Made by a program: the position numbers and the translations under genes. Positions 36,098-48,080 of a stretch of DNA of 64,000 nucleotides are shown piece by piece. This DNA is from Taenia hydatigena. Lineage: Eukaryota > Platyhelminthes > Cestoda > Cyclophyllidea > Taeniidae. The notes beneath the pieces are model-generated. The model saw only the letters and a program-made list of their open reading frames with translations, was not told the DNA's origin and did not search any database. Numbering within the stretch: position 1 is the first letter of the stretch; each line of letters opens with the position of its first letter. The stretch spans positions 1 to 64,000 of the forward strand of contig JADWOT020001184.1 in the NCBI GenBank assembly GCA_036345935.2, read 5' to 3'.

Positions 36098-36299
36098 AAG
36101 CTTTCGCATCTAATGCGACCGGATGCAAAACAAACGGACGATCAATTTAGTAGAGATGGTACGGTAAGCCTGTCTCTATGTCATATGGCGAAGGAGTGGA
36201 GCTTTACACGTTCAAGAATGTTCACTATTAGTCGGTCTATGATGGAATTCGATTAGGTGTATAAAAGCTTTCAAAATAAATACATTCAATGCTATTTAT

Positions 36300-39200
36300 A
36301 AAAGCCTCCAATTTTTATGAACGCAGTGGATGGATCCGAGACAAGGCATAAGTGATTTGCAATTGTCGAGCAGTGGAATGTATATTAGCTCGGTGCAATT
36401 GTCGCTGTAGAGGCATTTTTGTAGGCTATAATGGTGCCATTATCACTCAATGTCCATCCACTGCGTATGAGAATAAGGATTTTCAGGTAACAATAAGTTT
36501 TAAAATTCAGATTTGATGTGTCAAAGACTATTCGATTGCATTAGGTGACTTAAACAGTCGATCCGAGAGAATGTTTGATTTTGCAGCTTGATATTCCTGA
36601 CTTTGACTGTCCTCCTGCGCGCAGCACAATCACACGTGTGGCATCTGGTGGCGTGTACTTGCAGACACCGTGACGCATTTTCCTGCTTCAACCTTTTCTG
36701 CTAACCTCCCAACACCGAATTTGAATTAGGAATTTACTTACTGCTTTACACTGGTAGGTTTACACTCTGTTATTACGTTGAGGACCAAGGAATGTAGATT
36801 CTAAAATCAGACAACTTTGATTTTGCTCTTCGGTAATTAACTTTGCTCTCACTAAATGATGTTCAAGAGAAAGGACATCAACTTGAGGTCATTGAGCGTT
36901 ACGAGTTATGATCCGCAGCCGTAATTATAGTCGCATCTCAAATCAAAGCAAACGATAGCCTCATATCGTGTGATTGTCATTGATATGCAAAATGTTTAAT
37001 TACTATGAGGTTGATCTTTCAATGCTAAACAGGGCGACGCATGCTTAACAGGAACCTGATGAGCCTGTGAAGGTGGGTTTGCCAGTTACTCTTGCTTGAG
37101 GCTTCCGATATTTTACATACGCATGGCTAAACTGTCCGTTTGAAGTGTTGCATGCTCTACTCGCAAATAATTTTGGAGACCATATGTCATGTTGACATCT
37201 TGGTATCACATGATCAAGGGAGCATAAGCATTGGTGGCTAAGGTGAGAGTTGGGAGCGCGACAGTCGAGCACCTCATTGCGCTATCCTATTCTCCACGTT
37301 CGAGCACAGGTAGGACGTGACGCTTGTTGGCAGTGTTTGACCCATTTGCAATCACAGTCGCATTTGATAGCTGGCTAGTCGAGTTTAAATTAGCTGTCAG
37401 CTAAATTGTTAAATGACTGGCCAGCAGAGCCATCCACCTAAACAGCTTACCTCCCACCTGAGTAGCATTTCTCATGGGTTTGATTGTTGGCGCAGTATGG
37501 TGTCAGAAGCCATGCTGTCTTTTCTACGTCCTCTGAGGATCCATGAGCACTAGCAACTGCAACAGGAATTTGGATACTGGAACCCACCTGTTAGGTTGAA
37601 CCGAATCATGGTCAAGTGTGGAAACCAGACATGCATTGCCAGCTTCCTAGGCAGTGACAGTGTACGTTTGTTCCGTCAAAAGAACGGCAAGTTGCAAAGC
37701 TAATCGTAATCGACGTGGGACACTATTTTGGTGGAATGGCCCACACCTTATATGCGCGACATATCAGTGATTAAGGAATCATCCAGAGGACAGAGTTTAT
37801 CTTGCAAGTGAGTGACTTGGATTGCATATTGTAAAGTGAGTGCACTTAACAATGTATTGCGCCTAATAGGGGCGAGGATCTGCATGAAGACGATGAAGCT
37901 CACGTGGGTCGGCATAATTGCACAACCCTTCCATTCACCAGAAAACGTTGGCATTATGTCGCGGATAACGCAGTACTAGACCACGTCACGAATGCATGCC
38001 CCAAATCACGACCTCTCTACATTTATTCATTCCTCACGGATGGTGCAAAATTAGACGGCATTATATGTTCCTATGGTTAGCCCTTCACCGCACAGTTTAA
38101 ATCTCGTGTAAAAAGGGGGCGGTGTGCGTCTAAGTGGATGTCAAGTAGGTAACTGTTGTATAACTGACTCTATGGAAAGAATCATATTATTATTGAATTT
38201 GGTCTCATTATGGTGCTGCTTGCAAAAATTTTAACGTGCTTAATGTCGAGATGAGACTCGGTGTTTCATTGCCATTGGTAAAGGCTCTTCCTTTTCCCCC
38301 TCTCCTCATCGTTTCGTCTTACTTACCTCTATTCATCGTGTCACCCTCTTTCTTTCTGCCTTTCTTTCCCCCAACCCACATCTTCTCTTGCTTAACTTCA
38401 ACTACTTGTAGCCTACTAGTAGATGCCTCTCTCGGTGGTACTTTGTGCACGAATTCAGTGTAACAAAGTAGAGGCCGAAAGAAATGCGCAATATGTTGGT
38501 GCAAAGGTCTGCATAATCATAAGAATAATGAAATTTGTCGATTCCAGTCAAAGAAACGGCAGCTTTCGCCTGAACAATACACGCTGCTCTTAACATAGTG
38601 AGATATGAAGTTGATTTACAGCATCACTGATAGCATAAGAAACTAAAGAGATAGCTTGAGGTGTTGCCATCTCTAACTGTGTTCACATATACAGTCTGAA
38701 TCATTATAAACGAAATTGAGTGGCATAGAAACAGGACTTTCATTTTATGCCAAGTTCCACAACTCCAACAAGTGCCCGTTCACCTGAAATCAGTACTCTT
38801 TTTCAGTCAATCTTTCGATACCAATCCCTGATGCTCCTATTATTTCAATTTGTTGCCTCATGATACTTTTTTTCTTGTTAATGCCAAACATTGTAAGTCC
38901 TGTGGGTTTGTGATGTGATGTCCCACATTGACTCAACACCAGCCCGATTTTTGGCAAACTTACACCTGGTTTGCTATTGGTTGGTCCATGAGTCACTTGT
39001 CAGAGTTAAGGTTTCAAGGAAGCCCATGAATTATAAGGCAATAGATTATTAACAGAGAAAAGGAGCAGAATAGAAGAGGGTCACAAAGAATCGCAAGTAA
39101 AACGCATGGAGAGAAAAGCGGCTCAAAAACAAAAACACGCTGCTGACTGTGAGAAGCATCAGCATAATTTTGCCTTAGGTACCTAATCTCCTTCCTATAT

Positions 39201-42200
39201 CTGCGTGCTGCTGCTCATTTGGGCCTTCATACAACTGCCTCTTACATGTTTGTTGTATGCACCAATTCACCAATATTAGGGCACTGCATTCTACTTAGTT
39301 CTGCACCTACCAAACTACTTAGTGCTTTAAGGAACATGAGTGAATAAATTGAATTTTGATTTAGACTTGTAACAATGAATGCTATGACACAAAATTGGAA
39401 CTATAATGGCCATTGGTGAGCTGCGGCACGAAGTAATGAAGGAGTCGAAGAGTAAAATACTGAGTTTTAAGTCTGCCTCTAGTAACTTTCGAACCTTGGA
39501 AGGGAGGGAATTGTCGCGATGGTAAGCCACCTATTAATGATTGAATTTTGAATCCTCAATTTCACCAATGATATTGAAATGCCCGTCGTTTTATCCATCA
39601 GCCATTTGTGGCACACGATTGGCTCTTCGCAAATAGATTATGCTTTGAAGAGCGGCTGAAGTGTAAAGATGCAGCAAATGTGGGCAAAAAGTTAAAAATT
39701 GCAAAAAGTAGTATTTTGAGCATAAAAGCAACAGCAAATCAAATTAAAGATTGATTTGCAACTCATTTCAGGCTTTGAATAAAATGGAAACAGAGGCATC
39801 CATAGGTATGATAGCGCACTTCCCTTGAGCATCTTGTGCACCGACCAACGTGCTACTGTAGCCTAACTTTAATTCCTGTCCCAAATCATCTAATTCCAGG
39901 GTGCCTTCTCTTTTCACTCCATTCTCATTACTATTCGATGTAAGGATGATGACGGTATACATTATATTTTGCTAACCTTGTTGCATCAATCGAATTTATT
40001 TTGCCTTAGCAGATACTATTGCAGCCTAGGTCCTGGGTAAAGTCAATTGGTTAATGCAATAGAGCAAAAGCGAAATGCAAATTCCAAAGATTCCTACTGC
40101 CATCTAGGTTCAATCTCTCAATGTTTCACTTAAGTTTCTATCTTTGTTCCTCCTAGGTGTCCAAGATTCCTCTGCAACCCTTGTATGAGTGTGCGGCGAT
40201 TTTCCGTTATCTAGTGAATCCTCACCACTTATGGCAAGCAAAATCTTTAAATGTCAGAACTGTGAAAATTTCGAGAAATCCGATGACAGATCCAAAAAGG
40301 ATAGAATAAAGCGGAAAAGGGCAAAAGTTGTGTGCCATTCTGCTGTGCGATAGTCACTTGCAATGGCGTAGCGCGGTGATCAGCGGCTGGTGATTGCTCG
40401 TCTGAGAGCTGAAAAAGGATGCCTTTTTGCAATTTATCTGCTAGAAGGGTATTTTTCATGCTAACTATGGTTCCTCCGTATAAATCCATTTGACAGAGGC
40501 ACATCACAAACAAATTCACATCCCTTAAGCTGCCACAAATTCTATGAGCTAAACTCAAGTGTCTTGCTTAATCGTAACTTAGCCAAATTTCCTGTTCGTG
40601 ATATTCATTGACGATCACTGAGAATGTGTCTACCAAACGGTGTTGGTGGAGACTCACAATTGATGTGGAGATTGCCATGTTTGTCTGCATAAAAATTTGC
40701 AAAGAAAGTCAGGCTTAGGCAACAGAATATTAATAGACATGTGGAGACATCGCTCTATCTCTACTAGTGCGTCGGATCACAGTTATCGCATTCTACGAGA
40801 TCTGGCGATTCGAATACAACTAGATAAACACACGAACATTAGTATAATATTATAGCAGAAAAGACCCGTAGAGCTATAATCAGCAGTCAGTCTCTTGGCA
40901 AATAAACAGCTTTCCTCGTGGCGTTTCTACATCTGAAAATCCTTAAAGGAAAGAAAATGAACCCGACTATTACCTTTGCATGCCTTCCGTTTAAATTTTA
41001 ATGAGGGACGACAAATAGTTATGAGCTGCCTAACTGGTCTTTACATTGATTCTAGATTGGTTTAAGTGTCTCAATGTGCTAAAATTTTGGCCTCGAAATG
41101 GGAACCCAGGTAAGGGAATCAAAACACCAACGGTGTGATGCTATCGCTTTGTGTCGTTGCTTGGACGACAGGTCGGGTGGAAGAGATGATGGGGAGTAAA
41201 ACCACAAGCACAGTCAAAGAAACAAAGAATGTGGCGGGTGCACGCATCAGCAGTTTAATCAGGACAATTTTGTTCAATGTGCGCTGACTAGATTGGAGTC
41301 CGTGCGGTGGCGGGTCTCTCATGCCAAAGGGAACAGCATCGGTAGCGGTTAAGTATGCTAATGAAAGCTGCATTGCTAATCGCACAATCTTGGTGCACAA
41401 GATTATAAACTAGACTAAGACATGAATACACCAAGCCGTTTTAAAATAAGGAAACAAACAGGTAACAAATGCAGTGGCTGAAAATTCACGTTGAGTGCAA
41501 TGATAATGGCTGGTGGTGGCTAAGGTAGGTAGCGTGACAACCCTAATAAACCAGGCTCGATATTTAATTTATGTGAGCCGTTCTGCATTGGATATATAAA
41601 AATGCCTATTTTAGCGCATTCCTGGTTTTCAAACAATGGAGAGGAACATTTTAATGCGGTAATAGGAGCTGAATCGCGGTAATGTAAACAGTTACTTCTC
41701 CTAGTTAAAAGACATTCAAGGTGGATTGCTGAGTAGCTATTTGGTTTAAGGTATGCTCATTTCTAATTGCAGTAAAAATGACCGCATGCGGGTCCACCAA
41801 AATGAGACTATTAAGTTCAAACCAGATGCATGGCGTGGTCCCATTTGTAATGGTTTCATAAAGTGGTCATCGCGATGTGCCTGTATGATGTGTCATCAAC
41901 AGAAGGCTGGGGATATCAAAACAGATTTAAAATATAAAAACACTATGTACACACTTAGTAAAGTTTAGAAGTGCTGGAATGGAATTGATCCTAGTGTTGT
42001 GAAAAATACAGCTTAAAGTGTGGTCAGACGTAGAGTTCGAAGGCCAGTGGTACAGCTCCGTAAAAACAGTGCTGGCCGCCCATTGGAATACAGTGAAGAT
42101 TGATGCAAGCGTTACAATAGAGGATCTTCGAGTAGCATCCCTGGAATTTCATTTAGGGTGATGAACCCCATAGCATGCGAGCATTGACCATTGGTGACCC

Positions 42201-43640
42201 ACATTATTGTTTGAATTCAAGAAAGTCAGCCGGTGTCCATCCGGACATGGTCACTACCTGGCTCTAGTTTTAGTATCTCTTATTCGCTTAAATGTGTTAC
42301 ACGCATTCGCTCACTAGAGAGCTATGATAGCACTCAGGCTGCGTTGCGACTAAGCGCATTTGCAAAGCGACTTCCTTTCAGTCAGAGCAGTCCGCTTTGC
42401 TACCTAATACTGATTACATCTCCCTCTGTTTAGACGTGTCCTATACTGTGGAGAGTATTTAATCTTTACAAAGGTTAAACTTAATCGAAAAATATGGTCA
42501 TTATTCATCGCAGTTATCGCTAGAGATCCCATGTTTATAACGTAGCTTGACATGGGGAACATCTAAATATAGGCGGTGTTAACTACTTGGACGACCACAC
42601 ACCAATTTCTCGCATTCATGGGCTGGGTAATGCGCCTAATTCTTCTGTAAACGTTCTGAGGACATTACTGTGATCTTGTGATAGATGAGAACAAAACCTG
42701 TCCATTAAAAGCAAAATTTTCAGAACACAAATCTCTTCCAATACTATCTGTTTAAAGTCATCTCGCATTCAACAGGTCAGCTGTGAATAAAGGATAAAAT
42801 CCTATGCGACGATTGATTACAAGTGGTGCACAGAGTCATTATGGGCCTACAAACGTAATGTTGACCTCTGCCAAACGCCTATTAGTGAATCAAATCCCCG
42901 TGACGGAGCAGATTCGCAATGGAGGAATGCTAATTTTATTTATGTTAGACATCACTACAGTTTTAATGCAATAAGAGCTAAAAATACGGTGTAAAATCTG
43001 TTTTAACGCAGACGTAGCTGGTGTCAGCAGGTCACTGAACTCTAACCACGAAAATTATTAGACTCGCTGCTCAGCCGAGGCGAGCAGTACAAATTTCAAA
43101 AAGATGGTGACAGCAAAGTACAAGGTCACTTGTTGGCTTCAAATCTAAAAGTGTTGTTGTTATAAAAAATTCACCCATGCATTGATGCGTTTGGAGCAGC
43201 ACCCCATCCGGATCCTGGCAACCCCTAAGTGATCTGAATCTAAGCTAGAATGAAAACAGTTGTAAACAAAGGGAGGCCTTAACGGTGGCAGCCATTTCGT
43301 TCCATTGCACTCTTCGCGCAATTCCAAGTGATCGTTAGCCACCACTTAATCATAAAAGGGACAACATAGACCCTGCTGATCGTACATGTATTTATTTTCT
43401 GAGAATTGCTGTAAAGTGAGTGCCTTTAAAGTAGTTAATTTAATGAATACGACACGAAATCTTGCACCCATCGACGCGCAAAATAGGGCAGAGAAGTGGC
43501 TGAGTTAATTGTGTCGATGCCGTGCGCCTTGTTAACTGAGGAGAAGGAATGCAAAACTTGCATTCAGTAGGAGAATTCAAACCAGTAATGCCTCTTAAAT
43601 TCGCCATGGTTTTCAAACCTTCTGCTGGACACCCTAGTAA
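36300..43640. other. No gene recognised; one pyrimidine-tract repeat
   Basis: 38280-38440 is a CT-rich block matching the reverse complement of 28480-28760 (repeat R5). Elsewhere there are short ORFs only, with no splice-phase chain that I could follow. Confidence 0.35.
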
Positions 43641-43977
43641 TCAGGTGTGAATATTGATATCGCTTTTGACTCTAATAGGAATTCGTCTGGTCGAAATGGC
43701 AGCCCCTTCGATGATAACGAAGGTAATGGAAGACAGGAAGACAACGAAGTCAGGGAGCACGACAATGAAGAAGACGAAAATAGGATTATGGAATAAGACA
43801 AATGATAAAAAATGCAGGGCAGATTTCAAGGCTGGTCTGTCAGATCAAATTCAAAATAATCTTGATCAGGTGCACATGGCAGCATCTAGCGTTTTCACCT
43901 CTCCTGATGTCACCGTAATCTCCACCACACCCACCGCTCGAACTGGAGTCGATCTCGCCGAAAGATGTGGTAGATGA
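43641..43977 (+). CDS. Possible acidic exon and terminal exon
   Basis: After AATCAG the plus strand reads GVNIDIAFDSNRNSS and then a Glu/Asp/Asn-rich run (EDNEVREHDNEEDENRIME) to TAA. A second frame, 43800-43977, reads KAGLSDQIQNNLDQ and ends at a TGA next to an AATAAA. How the two frames would be joined is unclear. Purine-rich DNA can mimic acidic protein, so confidence is low. Confidence 0.2.
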
Positions 43978-45400
43978 AATAAACTGCCTCGCAAGTGTAA
44001 TTTCAGTTTACTTATCTTACTAGCTTGGTTGGAAATGCAAAACACGCCCTTGTATCCGCAGTCCCATGACTGACCACGCACCTCGTGTCTGATGCATGCC
44101 TATAAATGTATGTCACTGGAAGCTTTCTTGAATCTTTGCAATACCTGCAATTGCTTGTCAGCACGTGGACGCCCCTTCCCAAGCTTTCTCACCGTCTGTA
44201 AAAACAGGTAGATAAATGCAGTTGATATCAGCTCTCGACTTGACAGATGTGCACAAAAAAGCAGCAGTGGTTATTAAGCTCGAAGCGACGCTTTTAATTT
44301 TACAGGTATCGCGTAGAATGCAGACACTTGAATGACACGATTGCAGCAAATGAAAATTTTCCTATCTGCATGACTAACCGAACTGCCTTAATCCAAGTAA
44401 CTGGATGCGCTAGTGAAATTCTCTGTCATGAAACTCTGGGTCAGCGCAGAAATTGAATTAAGGAAGCACTTTGAGATGGCCACATATCAGGGCATTTGGT
44501 CACACTACACCATCCTCGGTTCTTTTCTTTACACTTTGTTTCGCGATTCGGCTACTTCTGCGCCGTCAAGAGTATGCTCAACAGAAGGGCATAGGATGGT
44601 GGTGTAACACTAGCCGTTGATGATCGACTTACCTGACTATTCATGGTGCTGCTTAGAACTTACCATCTGTCCAATGATAGGAGAAACAATTATCGAAATT
44701 TGTGCGGAAGCAACGAGGGGATGGCCATGAAAGTGAGGCGCAGATGGAACTAAAATGCCAAGAATATGCTTTTATATGCTGCAAAAGTATTAGGGCGTGT
44801 TAACCCTGCGTGAAGATGAGATGCGCATTGGAATGTTTTGGTTAGAACCAGAAGACCGCATACGCTGTGTTTCGCACCACCTCGCTTCTCAATTCTGGGA
44901 TGCTGTAGTTATCATAGCGTTAAATCTGTTTGTTTAAGAAAAATTTGGCTATTTAAAATGAACCTGGAATTTTGATATTTCAACCATGTGCAGATTGCAT
45001 CTAGCGGAGCTTCGTTTAACCTCCATCTGTCTCATTAAGGCAACCAGACATGTTTGCAAAATGGCGTCTACATGCAGCCCTTTTGCGGTGTCGGTCCTGA
45101 GGAAAGAGTTGACCTTATAAAGACACAAACTTACCATCAATCACCGCCTCAGCTGCATTATGTAGTGAAACAATGATTTGCTGTTTAAATGGTCAACGAG
45201 AGCCAAGTCTTCACGCATCTAGACCATTAGTATGATTCCATCACTGCTCATTCATAAGCGCACAGCCTGGAATTCGCATGACCATTCGGTGCTGCAAAAG
45301 GAATTGCAGTAGCGGCAAAGAGACTAATAAATGCACTGGCTGATCGTGCAATTGCACTGCTATTCATCTGGCCGTGCGCGGACTACTAGAGTATCTACAC
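43978..45400. other. No gene recognised
   Basis: Short ORFs only. Confidence 0.35.
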
Positions 45401-45464
45401 GTAATGCGATAGGAGTGACCGAAAGAGATGGTAGGGCGTAACGTCGCAGCATTCGAAGATTAAT

Positions 45465-45640
45465 AGAGGAAGTGGACGGCAGAGCGAATCTCCATACCGC
45501 TGCGTTTATTCAATCACCCTCTTTATAGAGCCGCTGTAAAGTTCATGACCAGCTGCTGTGAGGCACAGAGGAGGTGGATATCCACTGGGCTCGTCCTGTG
45601 ACGGTTCCACCAGGGCAGAATTACAATCTGCTTGATTTTA
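45465..45640 (+). repeat. Dispersed repeat R2, fragment d
   Basis: Matches the middle of the R2 copies: TTTATAGAGCCGCTGTAAAG, TGAGGCACAGA and CTGGGCTCGTC blocks correspond to 32290-32360. Confidence 0.45.
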
Positions 45641-45734
45641 TGAACCTAGAGTTGACCAAATCATATGCTTTTTCCCAAGAGCACTAGCGTTTGATTGTGG
45701 TGACTGCTGGCTCAGGGCTCACAAATGCGTGGCT

Positions 45735-45875
45735 CTGTTCAGCCAATTGCCATGCTTCTTGTGTGGTATCTACTCCCACCTTTCATTAGCTCTTAGGTGG
45801 TTCCACACGAGTTGGTTGTGACAGAGGCCTCTTTGAAAAATGCGTCTCCGCATCACACTTGCTTCGACGTCTCCG
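45735..45875 (-). repeat. HSP70-flank repeat, tail fragment
   Basis: Carries the GTGGTTCCACACGAGTTGG / GTGACAGAGGC block that characterises the tails of copies A, B and F, in the orientation of copy A. Confidence 0.45.
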
Positions 45876-46689
45876 CCTCTTTGGGCATGGTGCTCTTCAC
45901 TGGCACCGAGAAGCTTCAGCCTTATTGTGCGTGGCGCCGCCAAGTCAATATTTACTGCCAAGTGTTATAAAATCAACAGCAAACAGTTGCAGAGTCTCGT
46001 TCAGCCCTAAGACTCACTATTCTAATATCATCTTACCAACTGTTTACTTCTGGATCATTAAAATACGTTCCTACAGGTTCTTAAATGGAAGAGGAGGAAA
46101 AGATGGAAAATGGTAGACGGCTTAATTAGGGTCTGGCAGACAGCCAGCGAAGTCGGAGGCAAGGAATTAAAAAGTCACCGTGGCCTTCACATAACTTTCT
46201 TATCTACCATTTGCCTTTGATTTCTCAGAGCCTTCATGCACCTTCTTTCAATCTGTCGCCTGCACACTGTAGCATCCGAAAATACAAAGAATCCCCAACC
46301 CTGCCTGCTCTCTAATGGCACTTCAAATCCGTGTTGTTCTTTACAAACACAGAAAAATTCCCATTAATTTACAGTATTTTAAGCAAGTAAAATGACTAAA
46401 TCAGAAAAAATTGCTTATCCATCAATAATTAAGGAAAATTGTGAAGAGGAGCGGAAAAGAACAGAGAATTTGGCTCTGCACTGCGTATCTACTCTAGCTT
46501 CTTTCATGAATTAAGGCCTTACGCAAGGAGTTGGGTGGCTGCATCGGCGTACGCTTGGAGCATTGATGAATAAGAATATCGTATTCAAAATGGGCTGAGG
46601 TAGGAGGCTGCAGACGTAATGTGGACCACAACAGGACCGTTGAATTCATTACCACTTCTAAAGAGAGGTGTACTTGTCCAACTAGCTGT

Positions 46690-46895
46690 AAAGCCCTTGC
46701 TCCTGATTTTTGTCGGTAGGAAAGAGAAAAGAAAGCAAAGTGTGTCCTGAGGACTATCTGCACTGTCACCCTTGCATGGACTATATCATGCAAAGGCACG
46801 AGTACTTTATTCACCCACGATTGTATAAGGAGCTGCTGGTGTACGACTTGCAGCCAGGGTCGATTGTGTTGCTGTTCTTCTTCAACCTAGGTGCT
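46690..46895 (+). repeat. Repeat R4 copy b, upstream of second HSP70
   Basis: Inverted match of 22455-22650. Here one frame stays open (46710-46949), including EDYLHCHPCMDYIMQRHEYF, so it may be a remnant of a coding exon. No family recognised. Confidence 0.5.
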
Positions 46896-46899
46896 AGCA

Positions 46900-47760
46900 C
46901 TCTCACGGGTCAAATGGTGCTCCCATTCGCACTATTCTTGGTGCCATAACTTGATTAAAACTGTCGACAACTCCTTAAAAGTGTAGGCGCTGCAAAATAT
47001 GTGATTTGGTTATAATTTTTTTTGTCCAAAGCATAGACAGTTGAAAGCTATGACTGTTGACACGATAAAACTAACTGTCTGGCCCTGCCGAGTCGATCAA
47101 CATGCCTATCCCCCGGTGCCCTGAGTGGCTCAACCCAATTCCAGTGCAACAGGGTGTCTTAAGATGCGGAGCGCAACATCAGTGGCGTAGGTATGCATTC
47201 CATTATAACAAGCAAGGCAGCGTTTGTACAGAAATGATTTTGTCATTAGTTGTTAAGGCTGTTATAATTCTCATAAACATTTCCCATCACGTCCAAGGGA
47301 TCACTAGTTTAAATGAAATTTTCTTATCCAATCCAATGCCGTCGAAAATTGTGAAAATTCGTGGCGCGATCCTCAACACTTGACGGCATGCCACAAAGGT
47401 GAAATCACTTTATTAATAAGGTATGGCCGCTCTAAAAATAAAAGATGCCTGAAGCGGACCGTGATATTTCTCTCATGCTAGCTAGTGGCAGATCACCATC
47501 GTAAGGCATTTTATCGGCGTGTTCCGATTAAATCCTGGATAAGTACCCACTTGAAATTTATTTCCTCGATCATAATTACAATTTTGACCCAAATACTCCT
47601 CTAAATAATACTATAAACCTAAGGGAAAAAGGCAATATTTGGCTCAAAGCTCTTGCATTGCTGAGGATTCTCCATTTCACATTCTGACCCTAATGGTCTA
47701 TGCTAAGGAAATTGTTGGCAATGAGACATTGGAATATTATCAGTCAGGAGTCATTACAAG
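46900..47760. other. No gene recognised
   Basis: Spacer between R4 copy b and the second HSP70 promoter block. It has no counterpart at the first HSP70 copy. Confidence 0.35.
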
Positions 47761-47769
47761 GGCGCTTTT

Positions 47770-48080
47770 ATACCGGTAGACTTATGTCACACACACGCCA
47801 GCATAGAGCTGTCACTTCTGCTCACGCCAGTAATCACCTACAGGTCTGTTTACACCAGAGTCTCTGTGTTGCGCCATTCCTTCGAGCATGCAGTCGTCGG
47901 CTACTGAGAAGAAGCTTGAGGTAGTGGCAGGTGCTGATTGGGTGACAGCATTTGAGTGATTAGCGCTCGCCATGGATAGGTACGTCGTGGTCGATCGCAG
48001 CAGATATAAAGGGCTGCAGATATCGTGGAGATCATTTCCACGAGACTAAACGTGCTACCATTTGCGCATTTCACAAAAGA
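47770..48080 (+). promoter_or_regulatory. Promoter block of the second HSP70 copy
   Basis: Aligns with 22450-22146 (minus). TATAAAG lies at 48005-48011, flanked by CTGCAG. Upstream are TTCCTTCGAG and GAGAAGAAGCTTGAGG, resembling heat-shock elements. The spacing to the former ATG (48081) is about 70 bp, as in the other copy. Confidence 0.55.
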
